From positions 1-30,187 of the IMG/VR virus record IMGVR_UViG_3300049595_000850: a stretch of DNA of 30,187 nt; one strand, 5' to 3'. Below, one piece after another: positions 22,670 to 28,510 of this stretch. The position numbers and the translations under genes are program-made. Positions within the stretch are counted from its first letter, which is position 1, and every line of letters begins with the position of its first letter. This stretch comes from a virus. The notes under the pieces were generated by a model. That model saw only the letters and a program-made list of their open reading frames with translations. It had not been told where the DNA came from and searched no databases.

Positions 22670-23371
22670 TTACCACCAGTTGTCTTCAATTGTTGATTTA
22701 GCGTATTTAGGCTCTTCCTTTTCAGGTATTGGATTGCCTCTTTTTATCCAGTTAACAAAATGCTCTTTAGCGTCTTTCTCATCTACCTTTAACTTTTCTG
22801 TTAATATCATTTCTTGCCTAAAGTCATTTAAGTGATTTCTAACCTGGTCAATTGTAGCCTTATTTTTCATTGCAATTCCTTCTAGCCAAATAGTACTTGT
22901 CCAAAGCTTTCTAAAGATTTCGTTGTGGCTCTCTTCACTTAATACAATTTCTTTTCCTTTCCTTTCCTTTAATTGCATTGCATCCGCATTGCCTTCGCTA
23001 TGCGTTCGCATTGCGTTTGCATCATTGTTTTGATTCCAGCGTTTTTTGGCTGATTCTCTAGCCTTTTCGGAGCGCTCTTCTTTCAATTCCATACGTTTTA
23101 AAAGGCTTTCAGACCAAAAACATTGCTCGTCAATTACAAACAAATCAAAGTCATTAATTAGCTTTTTAACCCTATCCTCTTGCGTTTGCAATGCAAATGC
23201 TATGCTTTTGTAATGCGTTCGCATCCGATAATCGCTTTCGTTTCTTAGCAATTCTATTAAGGCCCAAAATAATCCGTAACCCTCCCATCCTAATTCCATG
23301 CGCAATTGCAAAATCTTAGGGTCATCTTTCGCGTTTGAATCATGCGAAAAGTAATAAGCTTCTTTCTTCAT
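22670..23371 (-). CDS. Lin1244/Lin1753-like replication initiator (DUF4373 type)
   Basis: A 233-residue protein. The N-terminal ~95 residues match the Lin1244 domain: YYFSHDSNAKDDPKILQLRM, then ELGWEGYGLFWALIELLRNE, a winged-helix region found in phage replication initiators. Residues ~95-140 are a charged linker, and ~150-220 resemble the C-terminal helical module (LEGIAMKNKATIDQVRNHLN, FVNWIKRGNP). Two MRTH tetrapeptides come from an identical 12-bp palindrome inside the gene. It is preceded by a promoter and a structured leader RNA. It likely starts phage replication, perhaps binding repeats within its own gene. Confidence 0.85.
   Translation of the reverse strand: MKKEAYYFSHDSNAKDDPKILQLRMELGWEGYGLFWALIELLRNESDYRMRTHYKSIAFALQTQEDRVKKLINDFDLFVIDEQCFWSESLLKRMELKEERSEKARESAKKRWNQNNDANAMRTHSEGNADAMQLKERKGKEIVLSEESHNEIFRKLWTSTIWLEGIAMKNKATIDQVRNHLNDFRQEMILTEKLKVDEKDAKEHFVNWIKRGNPIPEKEEPKYAKSTIEDNWW
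22951..23224 (-). repeat. Iteron-like repeats in initiator gene, candidate replication origin
   Basis: Two copies of ATGCGTTCGCAT, a near palindrome with arms ATGCG/CGCAT, lie at 23000-23011 and 23213-23224. GCATTGC or its complement occurs at 22975, 22986, 23008 and 23188, GCGTTTGC at 23013 and 23182. A purine-rich tract (CTTTTCCTTTCCTTTCCTTT on plus, 22951-22970) adjoins them. Lambda O provides a precedent for iterons inside the initiator gene. Confidence 0.55.
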
Positions 23372-23380
23372 ATTTGTAAA

Positions 23381-23414
23381 TAAAAAAACCCAACTGGTGG
23401 TAGACAGTCGGGTT
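23381..23414 (-). terminator. Intrinsic terminator/attenuator before initiator gene
   Basis: AACCCGACTG (23414-23405) and CAGTTGGGTT (23396-23387) pair over 10 positions, one by G-U, around an 8-nt loop, then a T7 run. It lies 10 nt upstream of the ATG, so transcripts must read through for the replication genes. Confidence 0.85.
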
Positions 23415-23470
23415 CAGGTTAAATTTAACCTATGGAATTATTATAGCTACCACCCTGTAATAATTCGATA
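23381..23470 (-). ncRNA. Structured leader RNA with complementary hairpin loops
   Basis: Between a consensus promoter (23473-23500) and the initiator ATG (23371), the transcript has a 9-bp hairpin (GAATTATTA 23466-23458 / TAATAATTC 23443-23435) with a 14-nt loop, a 16-nt perfect palindrome (23416-23431), and an intrinsic terminator (23381-23414). The loop segment GGTGGTAG (23454-23447) is perfectly complementary to CTACCACC (23403-23396), which forms seven bases of the terminator loop and the first base of its 3' arm. This could be an antiterminator, a kissing-loop or a small RNA. I do not recognise a known riboswitch family. Confidence 0.65.
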
Positions 23471-23472
23471 CA

Positions 23473-23500
23473 CAAATATAAACATTTTGGATTTAACCAA
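23473..23500 (-). promoter_or_regulatory. Promoter for replication operon (TTG-N17-TATATTTG)
   Basis: TTG at 23500-23498 and TATATTTG at 23480-23473, spacing 17 nt, the same as at the major tail and XRE promoters. The predicted start is near 23467. The TTG sits within an inverted pair TTGG-N6-CCAA. Confidence 0.85.
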
Positions 23501-23642
23501 CCAGCGAGCGCTTCTTTAGTTGAAAATAAATACAACCGTATGAAAGTCCCATTTCTTGCGCTATTACCTTTATTTGCTTTCTGTCTTGCCAGGCCTCAAA
23601 TATTAGCTCCTTTTGATACTCAGTTAGATTTCGTCCTCTCAT
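23493..23642 (-). CDS. Small helix-turn-helix protein (49 aa)
   Basis: ATG at 23642 overlaps the previous stop (ATGA); TAA at 23493. The sequence TEYQKELIFEAWQDRKQIKV and IAQEMGLSYGCIYFQLKKR is a homeodomain-like/sigma-4-like helix-turn-helix. It is the last gene of the early operon and ends next to the replication promoter, so it could act on that promoter. DNA target not known. Confidence 0.82.
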   Translation of the reverse strand: MRGRNLTEYQKELIFEAWQDRKQIKVIAQEMGLSYGCIYFQLKKRSLVG

Positions 23643-23827
23643 AGCTTTTCAATTTCTTCTTTTACTTGCTTCCAGTCGTCAGATTCTGCAAATAATTTAA
23701 GAGAATCAATAATCTCATTTACCGCTACTAAAGCGCATTGTTTCGCTAAAAAATCAGTCCCATAAGAGGCATAAACTTCGTTATACATTTTAGTATAAAT
23801 TTCAATAGCTTTTTCTTTATGTGTCAT
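23639..23827 (-). CDS. Small conserved-looking phage protein (62 aa)
   Basis: A 62-residue helical protein (THKEKAIEIYTKMYNEVYAS, then AKQCALVAVNEIIDSLKLF). I recall similar short proteins in phages of Bacteroidota, without known function. It is coupled to both neighbours by 4-nt overlaps. Confidence 0.78.
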   Translation of the reverse strand: MTHKEKAIEIYTKMYNEVYASYGTDFLAKQCALVAVNEIIDSLKLFAESDDWKQVKEEIEKL

Positions 23828-24036
23828 CGTTTTATAAAATATCGTGCTACTCGTTTACCATTTTCTAGCGTAACCATGTCGGTTTGTACGTTCAAACCTT
23901 TGTCTCTGAGGTTTGCAATTCTAGCGGCCAGCCTAAAGCATCCAAACTGGGTAAGTGCCTCCAGCTGCGTAATGGAATAGCCATTTAAAAGCCATCCCTT
24001 AATCAGCGCGTTTTGAGAGTCGGTCGATTCCATCAA
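23824..24036 (-). CDS. Winged helix-turn-helix protein, HTH_39-like
   Basis: A 70-residue protein with SQNALIKGWLLNGYSITQLE and ALTQFGCFRLAARIANLRDK followed by a short wing and C-terminal VARYFIKR. The ITxLEAL-x-x-FGCFRLA-x-RI-x-x-LR core is the recognisable signature of phage HTH_39-type domains. Probably a DNA-binding regulator of early expression. It overlaps neighbours by 4 nt. Confidence 0.85.
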   Translation of the reverse strand: MMESTDSQNALIKGWLLNGYSITQLEALTQFGCFRLAARIANLRDKGLNVQTDMVTLENGKRVARYFIKR

Positions 24037-24332
24037 TTTAAATAGTTTAATAGTTCAACACTTGCTTTTGTAAACTCGTCCTTAAATTCTTGCTCGCTAA
24101 TTGGAATTAATTCCTGTTTAATTGTTTCGTCGTACCATCTCCCAGCGGAATAGCTAATTGGATGGATTGAAATCTCAGGATAAATAAGTAATGTATTTTC
24201 TAAACGAGACTTGACAAACAAGTAATTTTTGTCGTCCAAAATCATTTGGTAGTGATGAGCAATTTTAAAGTACTTAGGTAAATTAAACTCGGTTTCTACA
24301 AAATGCGTGGTTTTAATTTTAATCGTTTCCAT
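24033..24332 (-). CDS. Hypothetical early protein (99 aa)
   Basis: A 99-residue protein (METIKIKTTHFVETEFNLPK, then HYQMILDDKNYLFVKSRLEN) with a beta-rich first half and an acidic helical end. Its leader reads CCAAACACACCTATGG, matching the leader of other early genes. No family recognised. Confidence 0.75.
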   Translation of the reverse strand: METIKIKTTHFVETEFNLPKYFKIAHHYQMILDDKNYLFVKSRLENTLLIYPEISIHPISYSAGRWYDETIKQELIPISEQEFKDEFTKASVELLNYLN

Positions 24333-24353
24333 AGGTGTGTTTGGTTTTGGGGT

Positions 24354-24443
24354 TTAGGATAATTTTAAGCCAAGCATATAAAACAAGGCAAAGATTGGCG
24401 CGAAAGCCAGTACTGCGTAAATGATTTTAAATAGAGTTTTCAT
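24354..24443 (-). CDS. Tiny membrane peptide (29 aa)
   Basis: ATG at 24443 preceded by ACCAAAACACAC, TAA at 24354. The product MKTLFKIIYAVLAFAPIFAL plus FYMLGLKLS is one hydrophobic segment after a basic start. It could be a membrane-inserted effector or a leader peptide. The same leader type as neighbours supports translation, but at this length the call is moderate. Confidence 0.55.
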   Translation of the reverse strand: MKTLFKIIYAVLAFAPIFALFYMLGLKLS

Positions 24444-24502
24444 GTGTGTTTTGGTTTAAATGTTTAGCAATATTAAAACTAATCTTATAAATAACAAAGA
24501 AT

Positions 24503-24835
24503 TTATACTTTTTTCTCAATCATGTTTTTAGCCTCTGCCACATCCAGCAACTTTTTAACCTTTCGAAATTCTAGGTTTTGGTCTTCAGCTATTTCTCGGC
24601 AGCAATAGCCGTAAGTTGCCAAAGTTAGAATCCTACTAATTTGATGGTCGGTAAGGATTTGGAAAATGTTTTCGTCCATTAATTTACGAGGGTAAATCTC
24701 GTGCAGCTTCATTTTTGTGTAAAGCAAATAGCCAACCTTTTGCACATCTAAGCCAAGAGTTTTAGCTATCTTTTTGCGTGTCAATCCCTCTAGATAAAGG
24801 GATTTAATTTGCTGGGTTATTTCATCAAATTCCAT
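24503..24835 (-). CDS. Helix-turn-helix protein (110 aa)
   Basis: A 110-residue protein with two HTH-like segments: LYLEGLTRKKIAKTLGLDVQ and LATYGYCCREIAEDQNLEFR, each with the I-A-x-x-x-(N/L) core and followed by KVxxLL. Such tandem arrays are typical of phage sigma-like or Trp-repressor-like regulators. The specific role is not known. Confidence 0.75.
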   Translation of the reverse strand: MEFDEITQQIKSLYLEGLTRKKIAKTLGLDVQKVGYLLYTKMKLHEIYPRKLMDENIFQILTDHQISRILTLATYGYCCREIAEDQNLEFRKVKKLLDVAEAKNMIEKKV

Positions 24836-24954
24836 AGTCTTTCGAATGTTTCGTTAAAAGGTAATTTCTCTTCGTTAAATGTGGAGGCGACACCTTTTGG
24901 CGCTAGGTCTCCAGGACGTTGTATAAACTTGCCTAAATATGTGTAATGGCTCAT
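24817..24954 (-). CDS. Small protein (45 aa)
   Basis: ATG at 24954 overlaps the Gp157 stop (ATGA). The 45 residues (MSHYTYLGKFIQRPGDLAPK, then GVASTFNEEKLPFNETFERL) end at TAA 24817, overlapping the next gene by 19 nt. Coupled start and tight packing support it. No function seen. Confidence 0.72.
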   Translation of the reverse strand: MSHYTYLGKFIQRPGDLAPKGVASTFNEEKLPFNETFERLWNLMK

Positions 24955-25433
24955 TTGATTTGTAGGTTAAAGTTTTCGATTATTCTAGCGCCAGTAATAT
25001 TTTCGCCGCGTTTAATGGCTTCTTTGATTGCTAACTTGTCAGCGGTTACCACGTTTTTAATGTTTATAAACTCGCTAGGTAAAGCCTCCACAATGTCGAC
25101 CTCCACAGACTCGCTACGGCGTAAAGAGAGCTTGAATAAAGGACTTTCTATTTTGTCGATGGCACTAACTAGCATTGCCTCCCTTAGCGCGTCCTTAAGC
25201 CTTGTAATGGCTCGGTCTTTACTTTCTTTCATTGCCTTGAGTCTTTTAATCTCTTGGTCGATTGCGTCTGAATCGCTTTGAATGTTTGAGATGACCTTGG
25301 CATAGTTGCCAGCCTTTGCCTGGAGTTGCTCTTGGTTAATTACCAGCATTTGCTCCAGCTCAGGTGTAAGCTCGTCAGTTTCAAGTAGAAAGGCTAACTC
25401 TTGAGCCTCTCTTGTTATTTCGTATAAGTTCAT
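24951..25433 (-). CDS. Siphovirus Gp157-like coiled-coil protein
   Basis: A 160-residue protein with N-terminal helices (MNLYEITREAQELAFLLETD), a long coiled coil (~50-95, with DAIDQEIKRLKAMKESKD) and a C-terminal module (KIESPLFKLSLRRSESVEVD, then ALPSEFINIK and ADKLAIKEAIKRGENITGAR). This is the Gp157 family, usually next to a recombinase, as here with ERF. It overlaps ERF by 4 nt. Exact biochemical role not established. Confidence 0.88.
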   Translation of the reverse strand: MNLYEITREAQELAFLLETDELTPELEQMLVINQEQLQAKAGNYAKVISNIQSDSDAIDQEIKRLKAMKESKDRAITRLKDALREAMLVSAIDKIESPLFKLSLRRSESVEVDIVEALPSEFINIKNVVTADKLAIKEAIKRGENITGARIIENFNLQIK

Positions 25434-25981
25434 AATAATCCGTCTAAGGTGTCTTGTTGGTCTTGTGTTAAAATGTATTTACTCAAAGCCTCTTTGGCTT
25501 GCTTTTTTTGTGCATCCGTTCCGTTTAGATATCTAACGATGTAGGCAAATTGCTCGTCGGTCGGTTTGGTTTTTGTAACCGCTGGAGCCTGGCGTACTGG
25601 TCGTGTTGCAGCCTCTCCGTCATCGTCGCTAATTGCTAGGTTTAAAATGCTTGTAATTGCATATCTACGAGCGTAACTAATTGCCGAGCCTTGCGCTTGT
25701 GGGTCGTTTTGTCTCACTACCTGGAGAGTGTAAGTTGCTGAAATGTACTCGCCACTTTCGGCGTGTATTAGCATTGTGGTTAGGCCGTCGCCGTTTGGAA
25801 ACTGGCTAAGGATTAAACCAGCCTTTTCTAGCGGTTCGCTGACCTCTGTAATGATGTGAGGCAAGCTGGCGTAATTGGACTTGAAAAAAGGATTCTTAGC
25901 ATCTTTGCTAATTTTCCCAACCATCGCATGGAACTTGGCTAAGCCTTGCGTTAGGTTTGTGATACTTGGTGATTTTTCCAT
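25430..25981 (-). CDS. erf: ERF-family single-strand annealing protein
   Basis: A 183-residue protein. The ERF signature is clear: NPFFKSNYASLPHIITEV, EKAGLILSQFPNG, GEYISATYTLQV and DPQAQGSAISYARRYAITSI. ERF proteins form rings that anneal complementary strands in recombination and genome circularisation. The C-terminal ~45 residues are a helical extension. It starts in the shared AACACCTATGG context. Confidence 0.93.
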   Translation of the reverse strand: MEKSPSITNLTQGLAKFHAMVGKISKDAKNPFFKSNYASLPHIITEVSEPLEKAGLILSQFPNGDGLTTMLIHAESGEYISATYTLQVVRQNDPQAQGSAISYARRYAITSILNLAISDDDGEAATRPVRQAPAVTKTKPTDEQFAYIVRYLNGTDAQKKQAKEALSKYILTQDQQDTLDGLL

Positions 25982-25995
25982 AGGTGTTTAAGTGT

Positions 25996-26274
25996 TTAAA
26001 GGTGATATCGTTCAATTTGAAAACATACTTCGTAAATCATGGATTGAGTTGGTGTTACTTCGTCCCAATCGTTGGTATCTTCGTTAAATTTTAGAATCGC
26101 TTTGGTTGTTTCAATCTCAACCTCTTGCTCTGAGTCTCCGCAATAATCCCAGTCGGATTCTTCGCCGTGTTGCTTTACTTCGTAATGACCTTGCCAGCAA
26201 TAAGCTTCGCCTTCGTACTCAAATTGTACCTCCTGGTCTAGGTGCATTTCTGAATCGTTAAATAGTTTTCCCAT
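25996..26274 (-). CDS. Acidic early protein (92 aa)
   Basis: I choose ATG 26274 (MGKLFNDSEMHLDQEVQF...) because it is preceded by AACACCT, as in ERF, and avoids overlap with the gene ending at 26285; an upstream ATG at 26316 would overlap that gene by 32 nt. The protein is very acidic (WDYCGDSEQEVEIETTK) and could mimic DNA or bind a host protein, but no family is recognised. Confidence 0.78.
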   Translation of the reverse strand: MGKLFNDSEMHLDQEVQFEYEGEAYCWQGHYEVKQHGEESDWDYCGDSEQEVEIETTKAILKFNEDTNDWDEVTPTQSMIYEVCFQIERYHL

Positions 26275-26284
26275 AGGTGTTTTA

Positions 26285-26548
26285 TTAAAAGTATTTAAAT
26301 CCATTAATTTTATCATTTACACAAATTTGGCAATCAATCATTGCTTTTTTTGCGCTTGTATAGTCTCCATAAGAGTTAAAAACTTTTCCATTGAAATAAT
26401 AAGAAAAATAATATTTTTTTGTCTTCCATGGATTTTTTTCAACATAACCACGAATAATTTTGCCATTAATTTCTGACTCAAATTTATAAGAGACAGAATC
26501 ATAACTTGATGTCGGATTGACTTTTTGAAATTCTAACAAATGGGTCAT
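26285..26548 (-). CDS. Hypothetical early protein (87 aa), first gene of leftward operon
   Basis: An 87-residue, beta-rich and aromatic protein (KIIRGYVEKNPWKTKKYYFS, then YYFNGKVFNSYGDYTSAKKA) with two Cys near the end (DCQICVND). It is the first gene after the divergent control region and is therefore likely among the earliest expressed. Function unknown. Confidence 0.78.
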   Translation of the reverse strand: MTHLLEFQKVNPTSSYDSVSYKFESEINGKIIRGYVEKNPWKTKKYYFSYYFNGKVFNSYGDYTSAKKAMIDCQICVNDKINGFKYF

Positions 26549-26583
26549 AGTTTTGGTGTTTTGGTTGTTGTTGTTGTTATTAC

Positions 26584-26599
26584 TGAGACAAATATCTCA
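26584..26599. promoter_or_regulatory. Inverted-repeat operator candidate TGAGA-N6-TCTCA
   Basis: Perfect 5-bp arms around 6 nt in the 144-bp divergent region 26549-26692. It overlaps the predicted -7 box (GATATTTG) of the leftward early promoter, so a bound dimer would block it. Confidence 0.6.
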
Positions 26600-26619
26600 C
26601 AAATAAATTAGATTCCAAA
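26589..26619 (-). promoter_or_regulatory. Early leftward promoter candidate
   Basis: On the minus strand TTTG at 26619-26616 is followed after 19 nt by GATATTTG (26596-26589), one base off the TATATTTG used elsewhere. The TTGGAATC context recurs at the XRE promoter. The transcript leader has CAA repeats (TTG repeats on plus at 26565-26579) up to the ATG at 26548. Confidence 0.55.
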
Positions 26620-26692
26620 CTATTTGTAAAAATATTTTCATCAAAATCGAATATTTTTTTTTCGTGTCGGTTTTTATGCTTTTAACTTGCAT

Positions 26693-27013
26693 ATGGAAGA
26701 CGACAAAATTTTAAATCCGTTTGGCTACCTGGAGGCTACCAGGGTGCTGGACGAAAACAGAAAGCCAGTAGATTGGTGGATGCAATATTTGGAGTTTAAC
26801 CAGGCGGTCGAGGAAAACGAATTTTACGTTTTGTTTGCCGATGGATTGCTGGTTAAAAAAGGACGGTCTAAATACAAAAGTAGCCAATACACCTTTGGCG
26901 ACGAGTACAAATCATTTAAGCAATATTATGACGAGAAAAAGACTTTTAAGAATGACTCCAACGATAATTGGTATTTTATTGCTCATGGCATTATTGATGA
27001 AAATACTAAGTAA
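26693..27013 (+). CDS. Hypothetical protein (106 aa), plus-strand island
   Basis: I use ATG 26693; a TTG six bases upstream gives two more residues. The protein is aromatic and acidic (MEDDKILNPFGYLEATRVLD, then WWMQYLEFNQAVEENEFYVL). It is the first gene of the only plus-strand transcript and its stop shares an A with the next start (TAATG). No family recognised. Confidence 0.8.
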   Translation: MEDDKILNPFGYLEATRVLDENRKPVDWWMQYLEFNQAVEENEFYVLFADGLLVKKGRSKYKSSQYTFGDEYKSFKQYYDEKKTFKNDSNDNWYFIAHGIIDENTK

Positions 27014-27273
27014 TGGAGAATAATTTCTTTGCCGTCCAAGTTTGTGTTGTACTTGACGAAATACGGGACTTGCTAATTGCAAAAAATCTAAAATACGGAA
27101 ACTCAGCTCTTGAGCCTCTTGGCGTGTTTAGTCAGTTGTCCGCTAAGGAGGGACTACTGGTTAGAATTGACGACAAGCTAAAGCGGATTAAAAATGGTAG
27201 CTTAGAGCGAGACGATGAGGACGTAATAAACGATTTGATTGGTTACCTGGTCTTGCTAAAGATAAATGGATAA
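27013..27273 (+). CDS. MazG-like / nucleotide-modification-associated pyrophosphohydrolase-like protein
   Basis: An 86-residue all-alpha protein with DEIRDLLIAKNLKYGNSALE, RIDDKLKRIKNG and DDEDVINDLIGYLVLLK. This K-x-x-K-Y-G-x-S ... R-x-x-D-K-x-x-R ... E-D-x-x-x-D-L-x-x-Y arrangement is the MazG/dUTPase-like fold (DUF1599, nucleotide modification associated). Acidic residues D70 and D74 would hold Mg. It may hydrolyse NTP/dNTP, adjusting the pool or removing an alarmone or modified nucleotide. Confidence 0.75.
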   Translation: MENNFFAVQVCVVLDEIRDLLIAKNLKYGNSALEPLGVFSQLSAKEGLLVRIDDKLKRIKNGSLERDDEDVINDLIGYLVLLKING

Positions 27274-27301
27274 GGTTAACCATGCTTTACAAAAAGTCCA
27301 T

Positions 27302-27327
27302 TTAATGTGTAATATATTGCACATTAA
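27302..27327. promoter_or_regulatory. 26-bp near-perfect palindrome
   Basis: Arms TTAATGTG (27302-27309) and CACATTAA (27320-27327) flank T-AATATATT-G; only one base pair breaks symmetry. It lies 33 bp before the four-cysteine gene and next to TAGTTTTT (27330-27337), seven of eight bases of a -7 box. Operator, terminator-like stem or protein-binding origin site are options. Confidence 0.7.
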
Positions 27328-27359
27328 GATAGTTTTTACCACTTAATGAATGAAAAATC

Positions 27360-27557
27360 ATGCCTGATATCACAATGTGCCCAGGGACAAATTGTCTCTA
27401 CAAAGAAAGCTGCTACAGATTTACCGCTAAGCCAAGCGAGTATATGCAATCCTATTTTATGAAGCCGCCAATTAAGGACGGCAAATGTGATATGTATTGG
27501 GGAGATTTAAGTGAGGCTATTTGGGGTCAGCTTCAAGATATTGTTAAACCTAAATAA
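27360..27557 (+). CDS. Four-cysteine small protein
   Basis: A 65-residue protein: Cys at 7, 12, 18 and 43 in C-x4-C-x5-C-YRFTAKPSE ... GKCDMYW, then a helix ending in basic KPK. The same arrangement is present in the protein at 12204-12380, to which it is a clear but diverged paralogue. Zn or Fe-S binding is likely from the cysteine spacing. Located on the plus strand after a MazG-like gene; a separate promoter near the palindrome is possible. Function unknown. Confidence 0.85.
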   Translation: MPDITMCPGTNCLYKESCYRFTAKPSEYMQSYFMKPPIKDGKCDMYWGDLSEAIWGQLQDIVKPK

Positions 27558-27743
27558 GGCGAATCTGCCACAATTAGGAAAAATTCATGCATTTATAACG
27601 TGCCAAATGTCTCCATTTTGTCTACAGTTGGTAACAAATATTGTCGATTTTTGGGACGAATTTATGTAAAATAGTAACAAACAATTCGAATAATTTCCGA
27701 ATAGCAACTTATAAGTTTACAGAATGGAAACTTTTGTTAACCT
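27558..27743. other. Convergent intergenic region
   Basis: 186 bp between the plus-strand island and the leftward lysis transcript. It has a 12-bp perfect palindrome AACTTATAAGTT (27706-27717), a 5-bp inverted pair ATTCG/CGAAT around 27683-27701 and repeats of GTAACAAA. No GC-rich terminator and no convincing ORF were found. Confidence 0.6.
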
Positions 27744-28292
27744 TTAGAATAACTTTTTAGAAACTCCGATTTGATGTACTTTCTGCAAAGGCTGGAATTG
27801 ATATTGAAAAATGTATTTGTTATCCAGGTACACAACCGACGCGCTAGGCTGAAGCAACGAATTAACGCCAGCACCCAAGTAAATTCCTTTAGGTTTTTGC
27901 ACAATTGTCTTGGTTTCTGTATTCGTAATCGTGTTGGTTACGACTGGTATTTTAAAATCGCTTGTTGCGGTCATTTTTAGCACCTCTCCAAGGACTTCGC
28001 CGCTTACGTTGGTACTTCCATACTCAAAAGGAAAGGACGCGTTAAACTGGCTAATTTGAGGCTTATAATCGATAAGGATTGTATCCCTAATAATTTGTGA
28101 TTTTATGCCAATTTTAGGCACATAAACTGTGTCTTTAACCTCTAGCATTAAAGTGTCCGTTTTTGTCACGGTTTCAAACTTGTAAACGGTCTCGCTTTCA
28201 GTCTTTGGGAAAAATATGTAGGCAACAAGTATTCCAGCTAAAAATGCCAGCGTTGTTATTTTTATTTTTTGGTTGTCGGTTGAGAAATTCAT
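27744..28292 (-). CDS. Membrane-anchored spanin-like / DTIY-repeat protein
   Basis: A 182-residue protein with one N-terminal membrane helix (ITTLAFLAGILVAYIFF) and a periplasmic or extracytoplasmic region rich in KDTVYV, RDTILIDY and TETKTIVQKP repeats. Proteins with this anchor-plus-DT(I/V)Y pattern are common after endolysin genes in phages of Bacteroidota. A spanin or envelope role is suggested by context; the sequence does not prove it. Confidence 0.6.
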   Translation of the reverse strand: MNFSTDNQKIKITTLAFLAGILVAYIFFPKTESETVYKFETVTKTDTLMLEVKDTVYVPKIGIKSQIIRDTILIDYKPQISQFNASFPFEYGSTNVSGEVLGEVLKMTATSDFKIPVVTNTITNTETKTIVQKPKGIYLGAGVNSLLQPSASVVYLDNKYIFQYQFQPLQKVHQIGVSKKLF

Positions 28293-28510
28293 TGCTCAAT
28301 AAATAAATTGTCTTGCTCTAGTATTTTGCGTAACTCCTCGCGGCACCACTTATAAGCCTGGTAAGTTTCGTCAGATAATTCTTTGTATTTCATTTCAGAG
28401 CGTAATAATTGGTCAAAATCCCAAATTGCGCTCTTATAGTTGTGGCCATTTATTGCCGCTTGGAAATCATCGTTTTCCTCGGGTAAATAGTATTCAAGTA
28501 TTGCTTTCAT
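28289..28510 (-). CDS. Small acidic protein (73 aa)
   Basis: A 73-residue acidic helical protein (MKAILEYYLPEENDDFQAAI, then WDFDQLLRSEMKYKELSDET). It overlaps the phosphoesterase and the membrane protein by 4 nt on each side. No function recognised. Confidence 0.8.
   Translation of the reverse strand: MKAILEYYLPEENDDFQAAINGHNYKSAIWDFDQLLRSEMKYKELSDETYQAYKWCREELRKILEQDNLFIEQ

Noticed and set aside
24946-25281. 111-codon plus-strand frame
   Set aside because: Antisense to the well-supported Gp157-like gene.
26274-26316. Upstream ATG (26316) for the acidic early protein
   Set aside because: It would overlap the previous gene by 32 nt; the internal ATG 26274 has the AACACCT leader shared with ERF.
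27702-27743. Terminator for the lysis transcript or plus island
   Set aside because: The AACTTATAAGTT palindrome is AT-only and lacks a U-run typical of intrinsic terminators.
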